Shown piece by piece: positions 16,320-23,785 of a stretch of 58,264 nucleotides of DNA. The DNA is from Oscillospiraceae bacterium (GTDB lineage: Bacteria > Bacillota > Clostridia > Oscillospirales > CAG-382), in the NCBI GenBank assembly GCA_015063785.1, contig SVTM01000013.1, forward strand, positions 1 through 58,264, written 5' to 3'. The notes under the pieces are model-generated. The model saw only the letters and a list, made by a program, of their open reading frames with translations, made no database searches and was not told the DNA's origin. The position numbers and the translations under genes are program-made. Positions within the stretch are counted from its first letter, which is position 1. The number at the start of each line of letters is the position of its first letter.

Positions 16320-16969
16320 TTCGTACCATTCTCCATTATGATTTTTTGTCTGTATTCCCCAAGGTGCTCGTCAATAGAGTAACCAAGGGGAGATATTTTT
16401 CCGTTTTCGTAACTATACAAGTTTACCGATGCATTTGTCGGCCATGGCACCTCGCTCATTCTGTCAACGCTTCCATACCTTGCAAAGGTTTCAAAAGCTC
16501 TGACCACCGTGGCATGGGACGTCATGGCAACCGTTTTTCCGTCATTTTCCGCGGCAATCCGCAGAATAGCCTTTCTCGAACGTTCTGCCATCTCGCGGAC
16601 GGTTTCGCCCCCTTCAATGCGACATTCGGCGATGTTTTCTGCCCAAACTGCTCTTTGCTCGGGGAAAAGCGCTGGAAGCTCGTCGATATTGTGTCCTTCC
16701 CATTTTCCTGCATATATTTCGCGCAGACCGACCTCGGTGATGATGGGGCACATGCCAAGCTTTGTGGAAATGGGGCACGCCGTGTTGTATGCACGCAGAA
16801 GATCGCTGGAATAAAGCTTGTCGATCTTGTAATTACTTGTTATATAATCTGCCGTCTTTTCGGCCTGTACAAAGCCAAGCTCGGTGAGCGGAAAATGTGA
16901 ATGTCCCGCAAAACGGTTGGTAAGATTTGCCGCACTCTGTCCGTGGCGGACAAGAAGTATGGTCGTCAT
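16316..16969 (-). CDS. Histidine phosphatase family protein (phosphoglycerate mutase-like)
   Basis: The catalytic histidine lies in LVRHGQSAANLTNRFAGH at the N-terminus, and the second conserved His is in TSHATVVRAF. Length (218 residues) and the motif EGHNIDEL fit the broad-specificity phosphatase group of this superfamily (GpmB/CobC-like). The substrate cannot be told; no cobalamin genes are near. I start at the ATG 16969, just before the conserved beta strand, with GGAGG about ten bases upstream. It lies 20 bp after the TrmB-MBL gene. Confidence 0.85.
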   Translation of the reverse strand: MTTILLVRHGQSAANLTNRFAGHSHFPLTELGFVQAEKTADYITSNYKIDKLYSSDLLRAYNTACPISTKLGMCPIITEVGLREIYAGKWEGHNIDELPALFPEQRAVWAENIAECRIEGGETVREMAERSRKAILRIAAENDGKTVAMTSHATVVRAFETFARYGSVDRMSEVPWPTNASVNLYSYENGKISPLGYSIDEHLGEYRQKIIMENGTK

Positions 16970-16989
16970 TGATGTTTCGCCTCCGTAGT

Positions 16990-18378
16990 TCAGATATCTT
17001 TTACGCAAGTTTCAAAGGTGTGTGCCGAGATCGTCGGACAATCGGGATTTTCAGCTTTGTACTTTTCTGCAATATCTTCAAAAGAAAGATCGTTGTGCTT
17101 TTCAGCATATTCTTTTAGCACAAAAATGTACTTTTCGCACTCGTCGAGGTATTTTTTAACCGCTTCTTTTCCAAAAGCACAGCTGCCGAGCGGTGCGTAT
17201 TCATGAGAAGCAATGATGTTTTCGGGATCAAGATCGCGAACTTTTTGAATTGATTTAAGATACTCTTTTGCACTGCAAATGCCCGTGCCGTATATTCCGA
17301 TGCCCCACAGCTGAAGACTGTCGGCGCTGACAAGAGTTTTTGTTCTCGTGTCAAAAAGAGCCATAGAGTCATCAGAATGGCCGCGCAAATGCACCGCCAC
17401 AACGCTTTCGGTGATCTTCTCGCCGTCGCAAAGAGCTTTTTTGCCCTCCTCCGTTTTGCCGTCGTTCGGCATTTTTGCACGAACCGCCAGGGGATATTCT
17501 TTTGCAAGAAATTCTTCGCCCCCCATGTGATCTTCGTGGTGATGAGACGAAATGATGTGTGTAGGTTCAAATCCCTTTTGTCTTATGGCAGGAATTATTC
17601 TTTCACTCACGTCGTTTTCTGTTGTTGCCGAGTCAAAAATCACAAGTCCGTCCTCGCTCTTTATGGCAAAAACGCAGGTATTGACGCTCATAAAAGGCAC
17701 GAGAAGGCGATAAATACTATCGGTTATCTCCTCAAAAACAGGAAGCGGACGGGCAACCACTCGGTTTATGCTGAAACCCTTTGCCGAAAAGTTTGCTTCG
17801 TATTCTGTGACAACGTTGTCCTTTGCCCACTGTGAGTTGTGCAGATCATATGTGACGTCCGAAAGGCTGTATGCCGAATCGTGCATCTCCTCCAGCGAAA
17901 AATCAAAGAGAGGACGGTTGTCTGTCTTGAAATATATCACACCGTCGTCACAAAGGATGTGACGGTAGATATTGAGAAAAGATCTGAAGGTCAGGCGTCT
18001 TTTTGCGTGCTTTTTCTTGGGCCAGGGATCGGAAAAGTTAAGATATATTTCGGAAAGCTCGTTTTCGGCAAAGACTTCGCAAAGTTTTTCGGCGTCGATA
18101 TCCGAAAAAACCACGTTGTCAAGACCTGCATTCTTTGCCTTTTCCATCGCCATAACCATGACGTCGCGTACCTTTTCGACAGCGATGAAAAATTTGTCGG
18201 GGTTTCTTTTTGCGGTCTCGCAAACAAAAGTGCCCTTGCCGCATCCGATTTCAAGACAAAGCTTACGGCCGTGTGCAAGCTCGTCCCATTTTCCGGGCAT
18301 CGCGGAGGGTTCTTCTATCAACAGCGCACCGCAGGCAACTATTCTGTCATCGGTGTGCTTCTTTTTTCTCATTCTCAT
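16990..18378 (-). CDS. trmB: tRNA (guanine-N7)-methyltransferase TrmB fused to an MBL-fold hydrolase
   Basis: The N-terminal part (about 1-215) is TrmB, which methylates G46 of tRNA. It shows the SAM-binding LEIGCGKGTF near residue 41, the LNFSDPWPKKKHAKRRL motif and the C-terminal TEYEANFSAKG. From about residue 222 the frame continues without a break into a metallo-beta-lactamase-fold domain with SSHHHEDHMGG near 280 (HxHxDH) and later conserved His and Asp (LRGHSDDSM, VSADSLQ, SHEYAP). The fusion is unusual. I see no stop or frameshift at the joint. Start 18378 (or ATG 18372) follows AAAGGA; the frame upstream of it lacks homology. Confidence 0.85.
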   Translation of the reverse strand: MRMRKKKHTDDRIVACGALLIEEPSAMPGKWDELAHGRKLCLEIGCGKGTFVCETAKRNPDKFFIAVEKVRDVMVMAMEKAKNAGLDNVVFSDIDAEKLCEVFAENELSEIYLNFSDPWPKKKHAKRRLTFRSFLNIYRHILCDDGVIYFKTDNRPLFDFSLEEMHDSAYSLSDVTYDLHNSQWAKDNVVTEYEANFSAKGFSINRVVARPLPVFEEITDSIYRLLVPFMSVNTCVFAIKSEDGLVIFDSATTENDVSERIIPAIRQKGFEPTHIISSHHHEDHMGGEEFLAKEYPLAVRAKMPNDGKTEEGKKALCDGEKITESVVAVHLRGHSDDSMALFDTRTKTLVSADSLQLWGIGIYGTGICSAKEYLKSIQKVRDLDPENIIASHEYAPLGSCAFGKEAVKKYLDECEKYIFVLKEYAEKHNDLSFEDIAEKYKAENPDCPTISAHTFETCVKDI

Positions 18379-18469
18379 GGCGTGTGTCGGTCCTTTCCGA
18401 AATAAAACTGATTTTTTGAAAATTGCTTTTTTGTGAAAATGAATATTTGCCGCATCTTCGGACAAACTA

Positions 18470-18510
18470 TTTTCGGACACGGCAGAAAAAAGTGTGCCGT
18501 TTTCCGAAAA
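18470..18510 (+). other. Two-stem hairpin upstream of the DUF378 gene
   Basis: TTTTCGG (18470-18476) pairs with CCGAAAA (18504-18510) around an inner ACGGCA/TGCCGT stem (18479-18484, 18495-18500). It sits in the divergent gap between trmB and the DUF378 gene, 33 bp before the latter. It could be a leader hairpin or a weak terminator; no long T run follows. Confidence 0.4.
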
Positions 18511-18543
18511 TCGTATTTTTTATAAACAAAGAGGTAATTTGAT

Positions 18544-18759
18544 ATGCTTGACAGAATAGCGCTTATTCTGACAATTGTCGGTGCGCTCAACTGGGGCGGT
18601 ATCGGTCTTTTCGGCTTTGACACCGTTGCATGGATATTCGGCGGTCAGGACGCACTTTTCAGCCGTCTTGTCTATTCGCTGGTGGCGCTTGCGGGCATCT
18701 GGTGCATTTCGCTCCTTTTCCGCAGCCGCGAACACGTTCTCGACGATCACATCGACTGA
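18544..18759 (+). CDS. DUF378 domain-containing small membrane protein
   Basis: A 71-residue protein with two membrane helices. The motif VGALNWGGIGLFGFDTVAWIFGG at its N-terminus is the hallmark of DUF378 (YuzA-like) proteins, common in Firmicutes and of unknown function. The start follows AAAGAGG. It is a single-gene unit closed by a strong terminator. Confidence 0.88.
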   Translation: MLDRIALILTIVGALNWGGIGLFGFDTVAWIFGGQDALFSRLVYSLVALAGIWCISLLFRSREHVLDDHID

Positions 18760-18777
18760 CCGTCGGAAAAGTGTCAA

Positions 18778-18815
18778 CACCGACATCGGGCATACCCGAT
18801 GTCGGTGATTTTTTT
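18778..18815 (+). terminator. Strong intrinsic terminator
   Basis: A 13-bp perfect stem CACCGACATCGGG (18778-18790) and CCCGATGTCGGTG (18795-18807) with a four-base loop is followed by ATTTTTTTAA. It ends the DUF378 unit and touches the end of the convergent solute-binding protein gene. Confidence 0.92.
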
Positions 18816-20313
18816 AATGCACAAATTTTTGTCTGATAAATGCCGAAAAAGGCTTTACACTCTGGTTGTACAGATTCGAAAACTTGACGTTTTTTTCCAT
18901 AACCGACTGCAAAAGGTCATAGGAAACCATGGAAAAGTCTGCCATTCCCTCACCAAAGGCATAGGCAACGTCATAAACCGTGCCGTCTATCGCATCGCGC
19001 ATTGCAAGGACAGAGTCGTTGTCGCGCAGGTAATAGTAGGTCCACGAAAGGTCGACGATGTCTGTACCGTAAGATTCCTCATAGGCGCAGATGGCGTCAA
19101 GTACCCGTCCCGAAAGAGACGAATCGGACGCCCCCTGAGGCACGGCATATCCGCAGACCGACGAATCGACCAGCGATGCATAACCCGCCTGATTTGCCCA
19201 TCTTTTCGGCATGGGCAAAATCCCCCAGTTCACCGGGCTGTAGGCAAGGGTGGATGCCAACGAAAGCTTTTCGCAGAAAAAGGCGAGTCTGCCCTCGTTA
19301 AAGGCGTCAAGAGCCAAAGCACCAGGATCAGAGGCAGGATATTTTGCCTTGTGCGAAACGCAGATGTTGCGGATGACAGAAATATAGTCGTCTTCTTTGG
19401 AAATGTCAAAATCCATTTTAAGAAAGCCTTCCTCGTCCACCGAGAAAAACTTTTTGCCAAAAGAGGCAAACACGGCGTTTGCAAACGAAGACGTGTTCAT
19501 CGACGAGGAATATCCGTATCTGTCCTTTGACGCCTGCATTCTGCCGTTTTTGTCAAGATCAAGAAGAGCGCCTTCGGAAATGGCAAGAAACATATCCCAC
19601 GTCCAGCTGTTGTTTTCCACAAGGTCATACGGATCGGCAAAGCCGAGATAGCTTAAAATATCCTTGTTGTAAAAAACGCACCAGACAGAGCGCTCGTCAT
19701 ACGCCGCATCGCCGTAAACACCGTAGGTGGTGTCGCTTTGGGACAGCGACGAGAGAAGCTCGGGGTCGCAATGCTCGCTTTGGTAGTCAAAGTACGGCAC
19801 CGAGTAGATGTTCATCAAAAGTCCCGAGCCTGCGCAGGAAGCAATGGTATCCTGCGGAGCATAGATAAGATCGGGCAGAGGGTTTTCCTCGCTTGCGCCC
19901 TGCAGAGAGGGCTTAACAGAATTTTGGTCGGCGCTCTTACATACTATTTTTATGTTGAATTTTTCTTCAATGGCGCGGTTTCTCTTGTAAAGCTCGGCAC
20001 CCACAATGCCCTTGCCGTCGACAGAGTCCGCAAACTGCGGCTCGGTGGCAAGGATCACAAATTCACGTCCGCCGTAATCGACAGATGGAATATTGTCAAA
20101 AGCGGCGGTTTTGGGAAGTCCGTCTTTTTCGTTTTCGGATATATCTTCATTTTCCGATACGGGAGGAATATCTTGATCTTTCTCGGGCATGGGAATGTCA
20201 ACATCCTGCCCCCGATCATTGTCGGAAGACGCTCCGTCGCTTTTCGTACACGAAAAGGCACAAAAAGAAAGCATCAGAAAAGAAAGCAAAAGCGCAATGA
20301 TTCTTTTTTTCAT
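18814..20313 (-). CDS. Extracellular solute-binding lipoprotein
   Basis: A 499-residue protein starts with a lipoprotein signal peptide (lipobox SFCAFSC, lipidated Cys22), then a low-complexity acidic linker rich in Asp, Glu and Pro. The rest has the size and pattern of family 1 type periplasmic-binding proteins for carbohydrates (WTWDMFLAISEG, DRYGYSSS, and SVCGYAVPQGASD near the C-terminus). No transporter permease or ATPase gene is near, so it is an orphan. It begins three bases after the rpiB stop and appears to be the last gene of the scpAB operon, an unusual place for a binding protein. Confidence 0.8.
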   Translation of the reverse strand: MKKRIIALLLSFLMLSFCAFSCTKSDGASSDNDRGQDVDIPMPEKDQDIPPVSENEDISENEKDGLPKTAAFDNIPSVDYGGREFVILATEPQFADSVDGKGIVGAELYKRNRAIEEKFNIKIVCKSADQNSVKPSLQGASEENPLPDLIYAPQDTIASCAGSGLLMNIYSVPYFDYQSEHCDPELLSSLSQSDTTYGVYGDAAYDERSVWCVFYNKDILSYLGFADPYDLVENNSWTWDMFLAISEGALLDLDKNGRMQASKDRYGYSSSMNTSSFANAVFASFGKKFFSVDEEGFLKMDFDISKEDDYISVIRNICVSHKAKYPASDPGALALDAFNEGRLAFFCEKLSLASTLAYSPVNWGILPMPKRWANQAGYASLVDSSVCGYAVPQGASDSSLSGRVLDAICAYEESYGTDIVDLSWTYYYLRDNDSVLAMRDAIDGTVYDVAYAFGEGMADFSMVSYDLLQSVMEKNVKFSNLYNQSVKPFSAFIRQKFVH

Positions 20314-20316
20314 AAT

Positions 20317-20763
20317 TTAAAAGTTTTCTTCAAGCTTTGTGATAAGATCAACTCTTGCGGCGTGTCTTCCGCCGTCTTCAAATTCTGCTTCAAGATATGC
20401 ATCAACGATCATCTTTGCGGTCTCGATACCAATAACACGCGCGCCAAAGCAGATGATGTTGGAATTGTTGTGGATACGGGTAAGCTTGGCGCTGTAAACC
20501 TCGCTGACTGCGGCGGCGCGCACACCCTTTACTTTGTTTGCGGCAATAGACATTCCGATACCTGTTCCGCAGATCAGAATTCCGCGGGAGGTATTGTCGG
20601 CAACGACTTTGCGTGCAACCTTTTCGGCGGCAACGGGATAGTCGATCTTTTCGCCAACGTTTATACCAAGATCTTCAACATCATGTCCCTTTTCGCGAAG
20701 GTATGCGGTAATCTCGTCTTTCATTTCAATGGCTGCGTGGTCGCAAGCAATATAAAGTTTCAT
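20317..20763 (-). CDS. rpiB: Ribose 5-phosphate isomerase B
   Basis: This 148-residue LacAB/RpiB-family enzyme interconverts ribulose 5-phosphate and ribose 5-phosphate. It has the N-terminal IACDHAAIEMK, the GILICGTGIGMSIAANK block with the catalytic Cys, and RAAAVSEVYSAKLTRIHNNSN with a phosphate-binding motif. Allose 6-phosphate or galactose 6-phosphate isomerase are alternatives in this family, but nothing in the neighbourhood supports them. A good AAGGAG site precedes it. It is 20 bp after scpB. Confidence 0.92.
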   Translation of the reverse strand: MKLYIACDHAAIEMKDEITAYLREKGHDVEDLGINVGEKIDYPVAAEKVARKVVADNTSRGILICGTGIGMSIAANKVKGVRAAAVSEVYSAKLTRIHNNSNIICFGARVIGIETAKMIVDAYLEAEFEDGGRHAARVDLITKLEENF

Positions 20764-20782
20764 GGTTTTATCTCCTTAAAAA

Positions 20783-21520
20783 TTATTCTTCTGTGTCTTC
20801 TGTGTCATCGATGGAAATCTGTATTCCCTCGTCCGACAGGTCTTCGATAACTCCCTCTTCGGGGATAACATCGGGAACATTTATCTCACCCTCGGGGTCG
20901 TTGTCCTCGGTAAGCTTTCCGTCGCCGATGTCCATTTGCTGCTGTTCCTCGCCTGCCGCAAAGGCTTTTCGGATCTCCTCAAGCTCGGGCAGATTCTCGA
21001 GTTCTGCTGTTGATTCAAGTCCAAAGGTGCGCAGGAACACGGGGGTTGTGCCGTAAAGAATCGGATGACCGGGGGCATCAAGCCTGCCGACCTCCTCAAT
21101 AAGGCCTTTTTCCGCAAGGGCGGCTGTGACCGACGGCGATTCAACGCCACGCACACGGTCGATGAACGCTCGCGTCACCGGCTGATTGTAGGCGATGATG
21201 GCAAGCACCTCCAACGCCGCGCGCGAAAGGGGCTGGTTCTTTCTCAGTTCCAGCGCAGTGCGGACGATGTCGCCGTACTCGCTTTTTGTTATCAGCTGCG
21301 CATAGCCGTCGTAAATAACAAGCTCTATGGCCGAACCGTTTTCTTGGTATTTTTTCTGCAATTTTTCAAGGGCAGGCAAGATATCGTTCTGCGCCGCTCC
21401 CACCGCAAAGGCAAGCTTGTCAAACCCAACAGCACTGCCGCAGGCAAAAAGCACCGCCTCCGAGGCTTTGATTATATATTCAAGATCGACGATGCCGTCG
21501 AACACCTGTTGATTATTCAT
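20783..21520 (-). CDS. scpB: Segregation and condensation protein B
   Basis: ScpB forms a dimer of winged-helix domains that binds ScpA and, with SMC, makes the bacterial condensin. The 245-residue protein has the typical NQPVTRAFIDRVRGVES and LIEEVGRLDAPGHPILYGTT segments. After the second winged helix (about 185) it carries an acidic, probably disordered tail of about 60 residues that is longer than usual. Its start lies within the end of scpA (8-bp overlap). Confidence 0.94.
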   Translation of the reverse strand: MNNQQVFDGIVDLEYIIKASEAVLFACGSAVGFDKLAFAVGAAQNDILPALEKLQKKYQENGSAIELVIYDGYAQLITKSEYGDIVRTALELRKNQPLSRAALEVLAIIAYNQPVTRAFIDRVRGVESPSVTAALAEKGLIEEVGRLDAPGHPILYGTTPVFLRTFGLESTAELENLPELEEIRKAFAAGEEQQQMDIGDGKLTEDNDPEGEINVPDVIPEEGVIEDLSDEGIQISIDDTEDTEE

Positions 21521-22394
21521 TGTTTTCCATATCTCCGTTTTCTCCGAGAGGCTGATATTCGTCCTCCACCTCGCGGTTCAGGGTGATATCGCAATCGGAA
21601 TAGTTATCGCTGTAATAGGTGATGCTGATTCGCTTGCCCTTTATCAGCTCGAGCAGGGCAAGAAACGTTGCCACCACCTCGCCTCGGCTCTGAACCTTGT
21701 CAAAAAAGCTGTCGAGTCTTTGCTTGTCCTTTTTTGCAAGGCTTTTCAAAACGCTCACAATCTTTTCGCCGACGCTGACCTGACGGGTGGCGGTAAGATG
21801 CTTGCCGATGTTCTGCTCCATCTCAAGGGTATTTTCCTCCAGCTCATCGTTTCGGGCAAGAATGCGATGAAGAGCCTCTTTCAGTATCTCTATGTCGTGG
21901 GTAAGCTTGTATTCGGGGTCGACGCCAATGTCCTCGGCAGGCTTTTCATAGCGTCCCCAATATGTAAATTCACGGTCGTGCAAAACCTCTGCAGTCTTTT
22001 TGGCGCGCTGATATTCGAGAAGCATATCCACAAGCTCTTGCCGTGGGTCCTCCTCGTCCTTCTGCACCGGCAAAAGCATACGGGATTTGATCAGCATAAG
22101 CCGCGCCGCCATGACGATAAACGAGGAGGCAACGTCCATGTTGAACATTTCCATCTCGTGGATATATTCCATGTACTGGTCAAGTATCACCGCGATGGGA
22201 ATGTCGTAGATGTTGACCTTATTCTTCGCAATAAGCGACAAAAGAAGATCGAGAGGCCCTTCGAAAATTTCAAGTTTAAATTTCGGAGAATCGTCCTCTT
22301 CGGCGTCAAAAAGCGATATTTCACCGTCGTTTTTTGCGGCATATTCGATTTCGCCGTCAAGTGTTTCTATATCTGTCATACTGTCTGATCTCAC
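21513..22394 (-). CDS. scpA: Segregation and condensation protein A
   Basis: This is the kleisin subunit of the SMC-ScpAB complex. The diagnostic FKLEIFEGPLDLLLSLIAKNKVNIYDIPI lies near residue 37, followed by the helical SMC-head-binding part and a C-terminal winged helix. The GTG at 22394 overlaps the stop of the M50 gene (GTGA), which suggests coupled translation; an ATG five codons later (22379) is the alternative. The first 35 residues are acidic and variable. Five genes from the M50 protease to the solute-binding protein run without gaps. Confidence 0.93.
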   Translation of the reverse strand: MRSDSMTDIETLDGEIEYAAKNDGEISLFDAEEDDSPKFKLEIFEGPLDLLLSLIAKNKVNIYDIPIAVILDQYMEYIHEMEMFNMDVASSFIVMAARLMLIKSRMLLPVQKDEEDPRQELVDMLLEYQRAKKTAEVLHDREFTYWGRYEKPAEDIGVDPEYKLTHDIEILKEALHRILARNDELEENTLEMEQNIGKHLTATRQVSVGEKIVSVLKSLAKKDKQRLDSFFDKVQSRGEVVATFLALLELIKGKRISITYYSDNYSDCDITLNREVEDEYQPLGENGDMENNE

Positions 22395-23134
22395 ATTCCT
22401 AACATACTCATGCGGATTTTGTAAAGTCCTTCTTCATTGATAAGCCCGTCGATCGGAATAAGGTTTACCGTATCAAGAATAAAACCTGCCACAGCACCCG
22501 TTGCTGTCGAAAGAATGCCCGAAAATGCGCCGAAATAAAGAAGAGCCAGCAGCGCCATCATGAATATCTGCTCGTATTTGAAAACGAACATCGCCCAGCG
22601 TCTGGGGATAAGAGCGGTGAGAAGGCGCGAACCGTCAAGGGGCGGAACGGGAAGCATATTGAAAACGGCAAGCGAAACGTTCATGAAAATGCCGATCTCA
22701 AAAAAGCGCAGGATCAGATTGAAAACCGTGCCCGAAACAGCAACCGCCACCGCAAGGTGCGACATAATGATGAAAGCGATGACGTAAACGATCGCCATAA
22801 CAAAGGCAAGCAAAAAGTTGGAAAAAGGTCCCGCAAGCGCCGACACCACAAAGCCCCATTTTCCGTTTTTCATATATCTCGTGCTTATCGGCACGGGCTT
22901 TGCCCAACCAAAGCCGAAAACGAGCATGCAGAGAAAACCGTAAAGGTCAAAATGCTTTACGGGGTTAAGGGTTATTCTGCCAAGATTCCGCGCCGTCGGG
23001 TCGCCGAGGGCATTCGCGGCAATTGCGTGCACGCTTTCGTGCACCGAAAGAGAAAGCAGGATAATGGGGATAGAAAGCAAAACGTCGATGAGAAGGCTTG
23101 TTTCAAAGCCCGATTGTATCAGATCAAGAAGCAT
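22391..23134 (-). CDS. Site-2 protease family (M50) membrane metalloprotease
   Basis: A 248-residue integral membrane zinc protease with the HExxH motif as HESVH at 32-36 and the third-ligand region NPVKHFD near 57-63. About five or six membrane helices and no PDZ domain are visible, so it belongs to the small YwhC/Rip-like group usually found beside scpA in Firmicutes. The natural substrate is unknown. I start at 23134, where GGAAAGAG precedes the ATG and the first hydrophobic helix begins; the frame is open for 26 more codons upstream. Confidence 0.88.
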   Translation of the reverse strand: MLLDLIQSGFETSLLIDVLLSIPIILLSLSVHESVHAIAANALGDPTARNLGRITLNPVKHFDLYGFLCMLVFGFGWAKPVPISTRYMKNGKWGFVVSALAGPFSNFLLAFVMAIVYVIAFIIMSHLAVAVAVSGTVFNLILRFFEIGIFMNVSLAVFNMLPVPPLDGSRLLTALIPRRWAMFVFKYEQIFMMALLALLYFGAFSGILSTATGAVAGFILDTVNLIPIDGLINEEGLYKIRMSMLGM

Positions 23135-23228
23135 AATTTCACTCTTTCCGTTAAAAATAAATATGGTATGTTTCGCTGTCACGGAAGCTTTCGGCAAATG
23201 TCCGTGCGGCAATTCCTATACATTCTAT

Positions 23229-23257
23229 ATTATATATTATTTTTGCACCAAAGTCAA
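23229..23257 (-). promoter_or_regulatory. Sigma-A promoter of the M50-scpA-scpB-rpiB operon
   Basis: On the minus strand TTGACT (23252-23257) and TATAAT (23229-23234) have a 17-bp spacer, about 95 bp upstream of the M50 start codon. Confidence 0.78.
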
Positions 23258-23301
23258 TAAACAACACCCTATTTTTGATATAACGGCAAGGAAAATTCTC
23301 C

Positions 23302-23751
23302 ATGAAAAATCCCATATCTTTCTTAACATTCTCGTCAATATCTCTGTCGGTCTGTCTGCTGGCACAATATCTGACAGAAGCAGGAGCAGACGCTTTCTTT
23401 TTGCAAGGAGTTTTTGAAGGCGGAAAAGTGATAAAAACGGCTTTTTTCGGCATCTCGCGACTGTCCCAATTGTTTTTCGGAATATATTGTGCCCTGATCT
23501 GCGAAAAAAACCGATTTGTCAATCTATATTTTTTCGGTTTTTCAAACGCCCTGTTTCTCATCGTCCACGTACTTCTTTTCGAAAACCGAGCCTGCTTTTT
23601 TGCTGCGGCTTTTTCTGCCGTCCAGCTCTTTGTTTCGGCGGTGCTTCTTTTGACTTCGGACGACAAAAAAACAAGGGGTTTTCTGATGCTGCCTAATATT
23701 CTGACGGGCATATTTCTTTTCACACTGTCTGTTTTGGGCGCAACAACATGA
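23302..23751 (+). CDS. Hypothetical membrane protein, possibly TspO/MBR-like
   Basis: A 149-residue protein with four or five hydrophobic helices. The spacing of helices and the C-terminal MLPNILTGIFLFTLSVLG weakly resemble the end of TspO/MBR proteins, but the tryptophans typical of that family are missing, so the assignment is only a suggestion. It is divergent from the M50 operon and is followed by an inverted repeat. Confidence 0.55.
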   Translation: MKNPISFLTFSSISLSVCLLAQYLTEAGADAFFLQGVFEGGKVIKTAFFGISRLSQLFFGIYCALICEKNRFVNLYFFGFSNALFLIVHVLLFENRACFFAAAFSAVQLFVSAVLLLTSDDKKTRGFLMLPNILTGIFLFTLSVLGATT

Positions 23752-23752
23752 A

Positions 23753-23778
23753 GACCCATGGCAGGATAGCCATGGGTC
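23753..23778. terminator. Inverted repeat between convergent genes
   Basis: GACCCATGGC (23753-23762) is perfectly complementary to GCCATGGGTC (23769-23778) with a six-base loop, between the small membrane protein and the convergent SLH gene. No clean T run follows on either strand, so it may be a weak terminator or an mRNA end-protecting hairpin. Confidence 0.5.
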
Positions 23779-23785
23779 AGGTATG

